Source: Comamonas testosteroni TK102
GTDB taxonomy: Bacteria > Pseudomonadota > Gammaproteobacteria > Burkholderiales > Burkholderiaceae_C
Assembly: GCF_000739375.1 (NCBI RefSeq)
Contig: NZ_CP006704.1
Coordinates: 2,170,001 to 2,234,000, forward strand
Reading direction: 5' to 3'
Length of the DNA stretch: 64,000 bases
Made by a program: the position numbers and the translations under genes. The notes beneath the pieces were generated by a model. It saw only the letters and a list, made by a program, of their open reading frames with translations. It was not told the origin of the DNA and did no database searches. Shown here piece after piece: positions 42,337 through 50,387 of the stretch (positions are counted from its first letter, which is position 1; each line of letters begins with the position of its first letter).

Positions 42337-43041
42337 ATGCGATTCAAACGACCGCAGGTGCGCTACGCCGATACGCCACAGCCTGCTACTCCGTATCAAT
42401 CCGCCGCCCAGGTTTGGGACGAGTGCATCGGCTCGGCCCGCGTGCAGGCCAGAAACTGGCGTTTCATGGCCTTTGGCTGCCTCACGCTGGCCGTGCTGAT
42501 GGCGGGCGGCCTAGTCTGGCGCTCGGCGCAGTCCATCGTCACGCCCTACGTCATTGAGGTGGACAACGCGGGCCAGGTGCGCGCTGTCGGCGAGGCCGCC
42601 ACGCCCTACAAGCCCAGCGATGCGCAGATCGCCTACCACCTGGGCCGCTTCATCGGCCTGGTGCGCTCGCTGTCCATCGACCCCATCGTGGTGCGGCAGA
42701 ACTGGCTCGATGCCTACGACTACACGACCGACAAAGGCGCGGTCGTGCTCAACGAGTACGCCCGCACGAATGACCCGTTCGCGCGCATCGGCAAGGAGTC
42801 GGTGACGGTGCAGATCACCAGCGTGACCCGCGCCAGCGACACGTCTTTCAACGTGCGCTGGACGGAAACGCGCTTCGTCAATGGCGCGCTGGATCGCACC
42901 GAACGCTGGAACGCGGTGATTTCCACGGTGCTGCAAACCCCGCGCACCGAGCAGCGTCTGCGCAAGAACCCCCTGGGCATCTACGTCAACGGGCTGTCGT
43001 GGAGCCGCGAACTGGAAGCTAACGAAGGAGCAAAACCATGA
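42337..43041 (+). CDS. trbF: Conjugal transfer protein TrbF (VirB8-like)
   Basis: 234 residues; ATG after AAGGAGAA. One membrane helix (FMAFGCLTLAVLMAGGLVW) and a periplasmic NTF2-like domain (VRQNWLDAYDYTTDKGAVVL; VRWTETRFVNGALDRTERW) ending NPLGIYVNGLSWSRELE, the VirB8 hallmark. It is an assembly platform of the inner-membrane complex. Stop overlaps trbG. Confidence 0.94.
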   Translation: MRFKRPQVRYADTPQPATPYQSAAQVWDECIGSARVQARNWRFMAFGCLTLAVLMAGGLVWRSAQSIVTPYVIEVDNAGQVRAVGEAATPYKPSDAQIAYHLGRFIGLVRSLSIDPIVVRQNWLDAYDYTTDKGAVVLNEYARTNDPFARIGKESVTVQITSVTRASDTSFNVRWTETRFVNGALDRTERWNAVISTVLQTPRTEQRLRKNPLGIYVNGLSWSRELEANEGAKP

Positions 43042-44039
43042 ATGATCTTTTCCGTAAATCCGCCTTGCCGGTGATGCTTCTGGCTTCGACCGTGCTGTTC
43101 TCTGGCTGCGCTACTCAGGGCAAGCCGCCACCGACCATTTCGCTCGATGAGCCGGTGCAGGCCCAGCCGCTGCCGGAGCCACCAAAACCGGTGGAGGTGG
43201 TCACGGTGCCGCAGCCGCTCGCGCTGCCGTCGCAGTTGAAACCACTGCCAGAGACCGAGGAGGCCAAGCCCGCGCCGGAACCCGCGGATGAGAAAGTGCG
43301 CGTCTCGCGCGCCAATGCCGAGGCCCGTGTCGCGCCCACGCGCGAAGGCTACGTCAACGCGATCCAGGTCTGGCCCTTTACCGATGGCGCGCTTTACCAG
43401 CTCTATGCGGCCGTGGGCCGCGTGACGGTGGTTTCGCTGCAGCCCGGCGAGGAACTGGTGACGGTCGCGGCCGGCGACACGGTGCGCTGGATCGTCGGGG
43501 ACACGTCGAGCGGCAGCGGTGAGGCTCTGCGCGTCAACGTGATGGTCAAGCCGATCCGCTCGGGCTTGAAGACCAATCTGGTCATCACCACCAGCCGCCG
43601 GACGTATCTGCTGGAGCTGACTTCGACCGAAAAGACGTGGATGGCGTCGGTGTCCTGGGAGTACCCGAAGGACAAGATGCTGGCCTTGCAGCGCCAGGCG
43701 CAGGCGGCCAGCGCCGCCGCCCCGGTCGATAGCGGCCTGTCGCTGGAGAAGATCCGTTTCCGCTATGCCATCAGCGGCAGCAATCCGCCGTGGAAGCCGC
43801 TGCGTGCTTTCGATGACGGCGAGAAGGTCTACATCCAGTTCCCGCCCGGCATCGCCCAGGGCGAGCTGCCGCCGCTGTTCGTGATCGGCGCGCAAGGCGA
43901 CGGGCAACTGGTGAACTACCGATTCCGTGCGCCGTACTACATCGTTGATCGCCTGTTCGGCGCGGCCGAACTGCGCCTGGGCGGGGACAAAGGCGACGTG
44001 GTGCGGATTGAGCGCACGGACGGCACACGGAGGAACTGA
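43038..44039 (+). CDS. trbG: Conjugal transfer protein TrbG (VirB9-like)
   Basis: 333 residues. Signal with lipobox-like LFSGCATQG, then a Pro-rich linker and the VirB9 domain (IQVWPFTDGALYQLYAAVG; LVITTSRRTYLLELTSTEKTW; DGEKVYIQFPPGI; PYYIVDRLFGAAELRLG). It belongs to the periplasmic and outer-membrane core with TrbI. A gap of 2 bp separates it from trbI. Confidence 0.94.
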   Translation: MNDLFRKSALPVMLLASTVLFSGCATQGKPPPTISLDEPVQAQPLPEPPKPVEVVTVPQPLALPSQLKPLPETEEAKPAPEPADEKVRVSRANAEARVAPTREGYVNAIQVWPFTDGALYQLYAAVGRVTVVSLQPGEELVTVAAGDTVRWIVGDTSSGSGEALRVNVMVKPIRSGLKTNLVITTSRRTYLLELTSTEKTWMASVSWEYPKDKMLALQRQAQAASAAAPVDSGLSLEKIRFRYAISGSNPPWKPLRAFDDGEKVYIQFPPGIAQGELPPLFVIGAQGDGQLVNYRFRAPYYIVDRLFGAAELRLGGDKGDVVRIERTDGTRRN

Positions 44040-44041
44040 CC

Positions 44042-45310
44042 ATGAGCCAGGACGATTCCCCTGATCTTGCGGCGCAGGCGGGCAAGGTCGCGCCCGAGGC
44101 GGTGGCGCTGCGCGCCCAGCCGCGCCCGGTCACGCGCCTGAACCGGCGCACGCTGGCCATCCTCGTCGGCGTCCTGTCGGTCGCCGTGCTCGGGGCCACG
44201 ATCTGGTCATTGCAGCCGCACCGGCGCGGCACGGGCGAGCAGACCGAGCTTTACAACGTCGATCGCGTCTCGAAGTCCGAGGGGCTGGATGGTCTGCCGG
44301 CCGACTACTCGAAGCTGCCGCCGAAGGTGCCCGAGCTGGGGCCGCCGCTGCCGGGTGATCTCGGCCCAGCCATCGTGAAGTCGCAGCAGCCGGTGACGCC
44401 GGCCTACGCACCGCCGGGACATGATCCGGCGGATGCGTGGCGCAAGGAGGCCGATGCGGCGGCGAACTCGTCGGTGTTTTTCCGCTCGGGCAACCAAGGC
44501 AAGGCCACCGCGCCGGTCACGGCGCAAGCCGCTGCGGCTGCGCCCGGCAGCGCCTTGGCGGGCTTCGACCCGCTGGCCGCTGGCCCGGCCTCGACGGCGG
44601 CCCAGCCATCCGACCCGACAGCCGTGCAGAACCGGCAAGACCAGAAAGAGGCTTTCCTGAAAGGCGGTTCTACGGAAACCCGCAATTCCGGCAATCTCCA
44701 GATGCCGGCCTCGCCGTATCAGGTCATGGCGGGAACGGTGATCGCGGGCGCGCTGGTGACGGGCATCAAGTCCGATCTGCCGGGCGACGTGATAGCCACG
44801 GTGACGGAGCCGGTCTATGACACGGCCACTGGCAAGTTCCTGCTGATCCCACAGGGATCGCGCATCCTGGGCAAGTACAACAGCCAGGTGAGCTACGGGC
44901 AGAGCCGCGTACAGGTGGTGTGGAACCGCGTCATCCTGCCGGACACGTCCTCGCTGAAGCTAGACAACCTGGCGGGCACTGACCCTGCCGGCTATTCCGG
45001 CCTGGAGGATGGCGTCGATTGGCATTGGGATCGCGTCTTCGCGGGTGCGGCGCTGACGACCCTGCTGGGCGTGGGTGCCGAGTTGGCCGCACCGGAAAAC
45101 CGGCAGGATGGCAACCGCATCGTGATCGCTGGGCGCGATAGCGCGCAGGACAGCATCAACCAGGTCGGCCAAGAGATGACCCGGCGCAACATGAACATCC
45201 AGCCGACGCTGACCGAGCGGCCGGGCCTGCCGGTGCGGATCATCGTCAACCGCGATTTTGTGCTGCGGCCGTACCAGCCTATGTTCTTCAACCGTGGAAT
45301 TGCGAAATGA
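44042..45310 (+). CDS. trbI: Conjugal transfer protein TrbI (VirB10-like)
   Basis: 422 residues. Cytoplasmic N-terminus, one membrane helix (TLAILVGVLSVAVLGATIWS), a long Pro/Ala-rich periplasmic linker, and the TrbI/VirB10 barrel (YQVMAGTVIAGALVTGIKSD; LPGDVIATVTEPVYDTATGK; GSRILGKYNSQVSYGQSRVQ). It spans both membranes and couples energy to the outer pore. It completes a full set of trb genes, so the pore looks functional. Stop overlaps the next gene. Confidence 0.95.
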   Translation: MSQDDSPDLAAQAGKVAPEAVALRAQPRPVTRLNRRTLAILVGVLSVAVLGATIWSLQPHRRGTGEQTELYNVDRVSKSEGLDGLPADYSKLPPKVPELGPPLPGDLGPAIVKSQQPVTPAYAPPGHDPADAWRKEADAAANSSVFFRSGNQGKATAPVTAQAAAAAPGSALAGFDPLAAGPASTAAQPSDPTAVQNRQDQKEAFLKGGSTETRNSGNLQMPASPYQVMAGTVIAGALVTGIKSDLPGDVIATVTEPVYDTATGKFLLIPQGSRILGKYNSQVSYGQSRVQVVWNRVILPDTSSLKLDNLAGTDPAGYSGLEDGVDWHWDRVFAGAALTTLLGVGAELAAPENRQDGNRIVIAGRDSAQDSINQVGQEMTRRNMNIQPTLTERPGLPVRIIVNRDFVLRPYQPMFFNRGIAK

Positions 45311-45582
45311 ACACCACCAGGAAGTTGCGGCTTGGGCCGCTGCCCAAGGTCGAGAGCGTCAAGCTGGCCTTTGCGTGCCCGGTCAGCCTGAAAGCCGACC
45401 TCGACCGTTACGCCGCGCTGCACGCGCAGGTGTACGGCGAAGCGGTCGATGCCACGACGCTGATCCCGCACATGCTAGAGGCCTTCATGCAAGGAGACCG
45501 TGGGTTTCAGAGAAACAGCGCTAGTAAACACGCATTGCAAAACGCTGGTGGAGTAACCATCTCCGGTTGCCGTACGCCGTGA
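45307..45582 (+). CDS. DUF2274 domain-containing protein
   Basis: 91 residues, coupled to trbI by overlap. LRLGPLPKVESVKLAFACPV and LKADLDRYAALHAQVYGEAV then LIPHMLEAFMQGDRGF are the DUF2274 core, a short protein that always follows trbI in these ICEs. The last 20 or so residues (RNSASKHALQNAGGVTISGC) do not resemble what I recall of the family's end, so the gene may be fused to sequence beyond the original element. It is the last ICE backbone gene in the window. Confidence 0.8.
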   Translation: MNTTRKLRLGPLPKVESVKLAFACPVSLKADLDRYAALHAQVYGEAVDATTLIPHMLEAFMQGDRGFQRNSASKHALQNAGGVTISGCRTP

Positions 45583-45698
45583 GCTTTTTGGCTATGCGTG
45601 ACCTAGGTTGCGGGAGTTGGCATCGCGGCTTCGAATTTCGAGGGCTGCAAGCGGTGGGGTGTGCTACAGGTGCGCCATTCACCCACCCGCCAAGTGCT

Positions 45699-46178
45699 TC
45701 AGTGCTTGTGGCCGCCCTGGGCATCGTGGCCAGCCGGCTGGGCGCTGGCGTTGAGCGCACGCACGGGAGCCTTCACTTCGACCGATTCGCGCTTGCCGTC
45801 CGGGCCCTCGATGACGAGGGTCAGAGGCACCGTGTCGCCTTCCTTCACCTGCTGCTTCAGGTCCATCAGCATCACGTGGTAGCCGCCGGGCTTGAGTTCC
45901 ACGGTCTTGCCTGCGGGCAGCTCGACGGCCGGCACCTGGCGCATCTTCATCACGTTGTCCTGCATGGCCATCTCGTGGACCTCGACGGCGGGCGTAAGCG
46001 GCGAGCTGGCCGAGACCAGCTTGCTATTCTTGGTTGCCTTCAACTGCATGAAGGCGCCGGTGGCTTTCTGTTGCGGTACGGTGGCGCGCACCCAGGCATC
46101 TTTGACGGTGACTTGCGCCTGGGCGGTGGCCGCGAGCAGCGAGGCGGCGACGATGGCTGTGCGGATGACGAGTTTCAT
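45699..46178 (-). CDS. Copper chaperone PCu(A)C
   Basis: 159 residues. A signal peptide (MKLVIRTAIVAASLLAATAQA) is followed by VTVKDAWVRATVPQQKATGA and the Cu(I) motif spread over VEVHEMAMQDNVMKMR and LKPGGYHVMLM (His-Met and later His/Met ligands). The C-terminal tail (HDAQGGHKH) can bind more copper. The family delivers copper to the CuA or CuB site of cytochrome oxidase in the periplasm. It precedes an Sco-like fragment on the same strand in reverse order, the usual partner. It lies beyond the last ICE backbone gene. Confidence 0.88.
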   Translation of the reverse strand: MKLVIRTAIVAASLLAATAQAQVTVKDAWVRATVPQQKATGAFMQLKATKNSKLVSASSPLTPAVEVHEMAMQDNVMKMRQVPAVELPAGKTVELKPGGYHVMLMDLKQQVKEGDTVPLTLVIEGPDGKRESVEVKAPVRALNASAQPAGHDAQGGHKH

Positions 46179-46204
46179 GGTGTTCTCCTTGAGGGGATAG
46201 AGGG

Positions 46205-46723
46205 TCAGGCAGGGTTCAAGAGCTTGCGGATGTCGTCCGCATAGTCTTGGGCGGGTTGCTCATGGCGCAGGGCCAAGCGCAGCTTTCCTAGCGGGTCGTA
46301 GACGTAGCTGAGCGATGTGTGGTCCATGGTGTAGGACGATCCCGTCGGCATTTTCTTGTAGTAGACCTTGAAGTCCTTGGCGATCTGTGCGGTGCGTTCC
46401 AGGTCGCCGTACAGACCGATAAAGCTGGGGTCGAATGCAGCCGTGTAGGCTTTGAGCACCTCGGGCGTGTCGCGCTCGGGATCGACCGTGACGAACAGTG
46501 TCTGGAAGCGCTCGCCGTCGGGGCCGAGAAGCCGCTTGACCTCGGCCGCCCGCGCCAGGGCCGTCGGGCAGACATCTGGGCACTGAGTGAAGCCGAAGAA
46601 GACCAGGATGGCCTTGCCTCGGAAGTCCGCCAGCGTGCGCTCATTGCCATCCGGGTCGGAGAGCCGGATGTCCGTGGCATAGGTTGCACCGGTCAGATCG
46701 ACACCTTTGTACGTGGGGACGTC
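46205..46723 (-). pseudogene. SCO1/SenC/PrrC-family copper protein, 5'-truncated
   Basis: An open frame of 172 codons without a usable start begins after a TGA at 46724-46726. It reads GVDLTGATYATDIRLSDPDG, then FFGFTQCPDVCPTALARAAE, which includes the CxxxC copper motif, then FVTVDPERDTPEVLKAYTAA and MDHTSLSYVYDPLGKLRL with the third ligand His. The thioredoxin-like domain is complete, but the signal peptide or lipoprotein anchor is gone, so the protein cannot reach the periplasm. The break marks the joint with the ptx island. Confidence 0.8.
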
Positions 46724-46811
46724 TCAGGCCTGTTTGACTGACAGCATGGCTGCTAACGATAGGCTTGGCATGAATGATCCACTCGGGCCCTGTCGCCAAG
46801 TTCGTGAATCT

Positions 46812-47699
46812 TTAGGCCAGGCCTCTTCTCACCTCTTTTGCCAAGTCGAAAATCGTTGCTATCAGCGGAGCGTTCTGTCGTTCGCGACGACAGATGAAGT
46901 CGACGTGGGTGGCCATTGCTGTATCCAGAATCTTCAGCTTCACAAGACGCGGATCTGGAACATAGGCTGTCTCGGCAACGACGCCTAGTCCTATTCCTTG
47001 TGCGACTGCCTCGCGGACAGCCTCCCGGCTTCCCATCTCCAGCGCAACCTGGATGTTGATATTGCGGGCAATTAGCTCGCTCTCGAAGACTCTTCTTGTC
47101 GTTGAACCTTCCTCACGTATGACGAAGCGCTGGCTCTGAAGGTCCTTGAGCACTATCTCACCGCACCGGGCTAGGGCGTGCTCTCGGTTCGCAAAGACCA
47201 CCAGGCGCTGTGACCTGTATGGCATGCAATGGAGTTCGGGGTGCTCGGCGTGATTGAGGACCACGCCGACATCACCCTGGTAGTCGAGGAGCTTTTCCGT
47301 GATTGAGCGGGAGTCGCCTACACGGACAGAGACCTCGACCTGGGGATGGCGGCTCCCGAAGGCCTTCAGAACAGGGACTACGTTGTACGGGCCGATCGCG
47401 TGAATCACAAGACGCCCGACGAATCGGTTTTTGGCTGCTGCCAAAAGGGCGTGCGCATCTTCCTCGCCGCTGAATGCCCGCCGCGTGTAGTCCAGCAGAG
47501 TCCTGCCAAAGGTAGTCAGCTCAAGCCGGCGGCCTTGACGAAGAAAAAGCTCCACGCCGTACTCATTCTCCAGGCGCTGAATATGCGCTGAGATGGTGGG
47601 CTGCTGTAGATCAAGCAGCTTCGCAGCAGCAGTCATGCTTCCGGCCCTTGCCGTCGCATCAAAGGCTTTCAAAGCCGCAAGTAGCGTGAGTCCAGACAT
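46812..47699 (-). CDS. ptxE: LysR-family regulator of the phosphite operon (PtxE-like)
   Basis: 295 residues. The N-terminal HTH (LLAALKAFDATARAGSMTAA then AKLLDLQQPTISAHIQRLEN) is followed by a substrate-binding domain (GRLVIHAIGPYNVVPVLKAF; VRVGDSRSITEKLLDYQGDV). It resembles PhnR/CysB-type regulators of phosphonate uptake. Transcribed divergently from ptxA with palindromes in the shared region, it probably controls ptxABCD. The symbol is given by analogy with known ptx clusters, which carry a LysR gene. Confidence 0.75.
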   Translation of the reverse strand: MSGLTLLAALKAFDATARAGSMTAAAKLLDLQQPTISAHIQRLENEYGVELFLRQGRRLELTTFGRTLLDYTRRAFSGEEDAHALLAAAKNRFVGRLVIHAIGPYNVVPVLKAFGSRHPQVEVSVRVGDSRSITEKLLDYQGDVGVVLNHAEHPELHCMPYRSQRLVVFANREHALARCGEIVLKDLQSQRFVIREEGSTTRRVFESELIARNINIQVALEMGSREAVREAVAQGIGLGVVAETAYVPDPRLVKLKILDTAMATHVDFICRRERQNAPLIATIFDLAKEVRRGLA

Positions 47700-47706
47700 A
47701 GGTGTT

Positions 47707-47734
47707 ATCTATAGATACCCCTATTTTTCGGGGT
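47707..47734. promoter_or_regulatory. Palindromes in the ptxE-ptxA divergent region
   Basis: ATCTATAGAT (perfect 10-bp palindrome) is followed at once by ACCCC-N8-GGGGT. They lie just upstream of the LysR start, the expected site for autoregulation and divergent activation. Confidence 0.45.
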
Positions 47735-47870
47735 GCAAGTTTCATATTGATGACACGTTCCACGAACAAACTGCACGCATGCCTAGCCGTATCGAACTTC
47801 TTTCTGCGGCAAATGTGCGTCATAAGCGCTCTCGCGCTGCTCGCAGGCAGAAACTTGCAAAGGTAACAAC

Positions 47871-48710
47871 ATGAAGTTGGAGAAGGACCGAGACGTTCTG
47901 AGTCTCAAGGGAGTTTCCGTCCGCTACGTTGACTCGACCGTGGCCTTGCACCCGACGAGTCTGGATGTGAAGCAGGGAGAGTTTTTGGTGCTTCTGGGCG
48001 CCTCGGGCGCAGGGAAGTCCACCTTGTTACGAAGCATCAATGGACTGGTGCTGCCCACAAAAGGCGAGGTATCGATACCTGGCCTGGCAGGTGGGGTAGT
48101 CAACGCAAAGACGCTGAGAGAGCACCGCAAGCGCTGTGGGATGGTTTTCCAGCAGCATCATCTGATTGGACGTCAGTCGGTCCTCAGGAATGTTCTGATG
48201 GGAAAGCTCGGTGACAGGGGTGCATTCGCTTCGCTATGGCCGTGGAGCAAGAAGGACAAGCTGGAGGCGCTCACAGTGATTGAGCGTGTCGGGCTGCTCG
48301 AAAAGGCGCTCTCCCGGGCTGATGCCTTGTCTGGGGGGCAGCAGCAGCGCGTAGGCATAGCTAGGGCGCTAATACAGAAGCCACGAATCCTGCTGGCCGA
48401 TGAGCCTGTTGCCAGCCTGGACCCGGCAACCGCACATAGCGTGCTCACCTTGTTGCATGAGATCTGCAAAAAGGACCACCTCACCGCAATCGTGAGTCTT
48501 CACCAGGTGGAGCTCGCGCGCTCGTTTGCAGACCGAATCATTGGGCTCCGCCAGGGAGCTGTTGTATTCGAGGGTAGGGCAGAGCAGCTGAGTCCTGATG
48601 TTGCGCGGAACCTCTATGCAAAGCAGTCCAACGCTTCCAACACGAGTGCGTCCACTGATAGCCCCCGAACTCTTCAATCCAGTCAAACCAAGGAGCTCTT
48701 GCCATGCTGA
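47871..48710 (+). CDS. ptxA: Phosphite/phosphonate ABC transporter ATP-binding protein (PtxA/PhnC)
   Basis: 279 residues; ATG at 47871 after AAGGTAAC. Walker A GASGAGKSTLLRSINGL, Q-loop GMVFQQHHLIGRQSVLRNVL, signature LSGGQQQRVGIARALI, Walker B PRILLADEPVASLDP and His-switch VSLHQVEL. The RSINGL and QQHHLIGRQSVLRNVL segments are typical of the PhnC group. It powers import with the PtxB binding protein and PtxC permease. The C-terminal about 35 residues (SNASNTSASTDSPRTLQSSQ) are a polar extension. Confidence 0.9.
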   Translation: MKLEKDRDVLSLKGVSVRYVDSTVALHPTSLDVKQGEFLVLLGASGAGKSTLLRSINGLVLPTKGEVSIPGLAGGVVNAKTLREHRKRCGMVFQQHHLIGRQSVLRNVLMGKLGDRGAFASLWPWSKKDKLEALTVIERVGLLEKALSRADALSGGQQQRVGIARALIQKPRILLADEPVASLDPATAHSVLTLLHEICKKDHLTAIVSLHQVELARSFADRIIGLRQGAVVFEGRAEQLSPDVARNLYAKQSNASNTSASTDSPRTLQSSQTKELLPC

Positions 48711-49582
48711 ATCGCCGTAACTTCTCTCTTGTTGTCAGCGCAGCTTCTTTTGCTGCACTCCTTCCTCTGTGGGCTCATGCGCAGGGAAAGGATCCATCAA
48801 AGCTTCGTGTCGCCCTTCTTCCAGATGAGAACGCTGCCAGCATCATCCAGAACGCGCAGCCTCTTAAGCGCTATCTTGAACAGCAGCTCAAGAAGGATGT
48901 TGAGATTGTGGTGACTACCGATTACTCCTCGATGATCGAGGCAATGCGGTTCGGTCGGATTGAGGTAGCGTACTTTGGACCGTTTTCGTACGTTTTGGCC
49001 AAATCTAAGGCGTCCGGGATTGAGCCCTTTGCGGTGGGCGTTGAACGTGGGTCGCCCACATACCAGTCGGTCCTCATCGCAACGGCCGGAGGGCCGGTGA
49101 AAACGCTTGAAGACGTGCGCGGCAAGCCCTTCGGATTTGGCGACCAGGCGTCCACATCAAGCCACCTTGCACCACGTGCACACCTGCTCAAGAAGTACAA
49201 GCTTGATGGTGAGAAGGACTATCGGCCAGTTCACCTTGGGGCACATGACGCGGTCGCACGTGCGGTGCAGTCGGGTCAGATTCCAGCCGGGGCTCTGTCC
49301 AAGCCGATTCTGGACAACCTCATCGCTCGAGGAAGCATTGATGCCACGAAGATTGTTCAGCTTGACCTTTCTGCTCCCATTCCAAACTATCCGGTCGTCA
49401 TGCAGGGGGACCTCAAGCCTGAGCTCAAAGCTGCCATCCGCTCTGCCTTTCTGGACATGAAGGATGCTGAGGTGCTCAAGGCGTTTCGTGTCCAGGCGTT
49501 TGCCGCCACTGATGACGCTGCATATGACGTCCTTAGGGATACCGCAACCATCCTGAAGCTTGATTTGGGCCGTATGCAATGA
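48704..49582 (+). CDS. ptxB: Phosphite/phosphonate periplasmic binding protein (PtxB/PhnD)
   Basis: 292 residues, overlapping ptxA by 7 bp. A Tat- or Sec-like signal (MLNRRNFSLVVSAASFAALL) is followed by LRVALLPDENAASIIQNAQP, TTDYSSMIEAMRFGRIEVAY then FGPFSYVLA, and FGDQASTSSHLAPRAHL, the anion-binding elements of the PhnD/PtxB family. The adjacent dehydrogenase makes phosphite the most probable ligand. Confidence 0.9.
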   Translation: MLNRRNFSLVVSAASFAALLPLWAHAQGKDPSKLRVALLPDENAASIIQNAQPLKRYLEQQLKKDVEIVVTTDYSSMIEAMRFGRIEVAYFGPFSYVLAKSKASGIEPFAVGVERGSPTYQSVLIATAGGPVKTLEDVRGKPFGFGDQASTSSHLAPRAHLLKKYKLDGEKDYRPVHLGAHDAVARAVQSGQIPAGALSKPILDNLIARGSIDATKIVQLDLSAPIPNYPVVMQGDLKPELKAAIRSAFLDMKDAEVLKAFRVQAFAATDDAAYDVLRDTATILKLDLGRMQ

Positions 49583-50379
49583 CCTCGGCTGCATTCGAGA
49601 ACATCATCAGTCGCGACAAGCGGGAGCAGTTCATTGGACTGCGCAATACAGCGTTCGTCCTTCTGGTTTGCCTTGTAGCCCTGTACGTCACGGGGTTCTT
49701 CGATGCACAGCGGTTCATCGAAGGCGCCCCGGCTGTCAAGCAGCTCTCATCTGAGATGGTCCCTCCCAACTTCGACCGCTGGGAGCACTGGGTCATCCCG
49801 CTGAGGGACACCTTGGCGATGTCGATTGCCGGCACAGCACTGACTATCGTGCTTTCACTTCCGCTGGCGCTCCTGGCGGCTCCAAACACCACCCCCAATC
49901 CTTTGGTGGGAAGAGTGGCCAGAGTCATCCTGGCGGCATTCCGGTCCGTGCCAGAAATCATTCTTGGCATTCTGTTCGTGGCAGCCGTAGGGTTTGGTGC
50001 TCTACCTGGGGTGCTCGCACTAGCGTTGCATTCCACGGGAATGGTCGCAAAGTTTTACGCGGAAGCCATTGAGCACGTGGATCCGAAGCCACTTGAAGCA
50101 GCTGCTGCGGTAGGCGCAAGCCGCTTTCAGGTCATCTCGCATGCCGTTATCCCCCAAGTCCTTCCACAGTTGGCAGACATAACCATCTATCGCTGGGAGT
50201 ACCACTTCAGGGCCTCCGCAGTACTTGGCATTGTCGGTGCAGGTGGCATCGGCTTCGAGTTGATGGCAGCACTTCGCCTTGTCAAGTATGACGAGGTCTC
50301 AGCCATCCTTCTGTCGATTCTTGCCTGTGTCCTCGTGGTTGACAGCATTGGATCGATGCTGCGAAAGCGTCTCAAGTAA
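49579..50379 (+). CDS. ptxC: Phosphite/phosphonate ABC transporter permease (PtxC/PhnE)
   Basis: 266 residues, start in the ptxB stop. Six membrane helices and the conserved EAA loop (EHVDPKPLEAAAAVGASRFQ then VISHAVIPQVLPQLADITIY). RSVPEIILGILFVAAVGFGA and SAVLGIVGAGGIGFELMAAL are typical of PhnE-type permeases. It forms the inner-membrane channel of the importer. ptxD starts 8 bp later. Confidence 0.9.
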   Translation: MTSAAFENIISRDKREQFIGLRNTAFVLLVCLVALYVTGFFDAQRFIEGAPAVKQLSSEMVPPNFDRWEHWVIPLRDTLAMSIAGTALTIVLSLPLALLAAPNTTPNPLVGRVARVILAAFRSVPEIILGILFVAAVGFGALPGVLALALHSTGMVAKFYAEAIEHVDPKPLEAAAAVGASRFQVISHAVIPQVLPQLADITIYRWEYHFRASAVLGIVGAGGIGFELMAALRLVKYDEVSAILLSILACVLVVDSIGSMLRKRLK

Positions 50380-50387
50380 ATCGAAAA

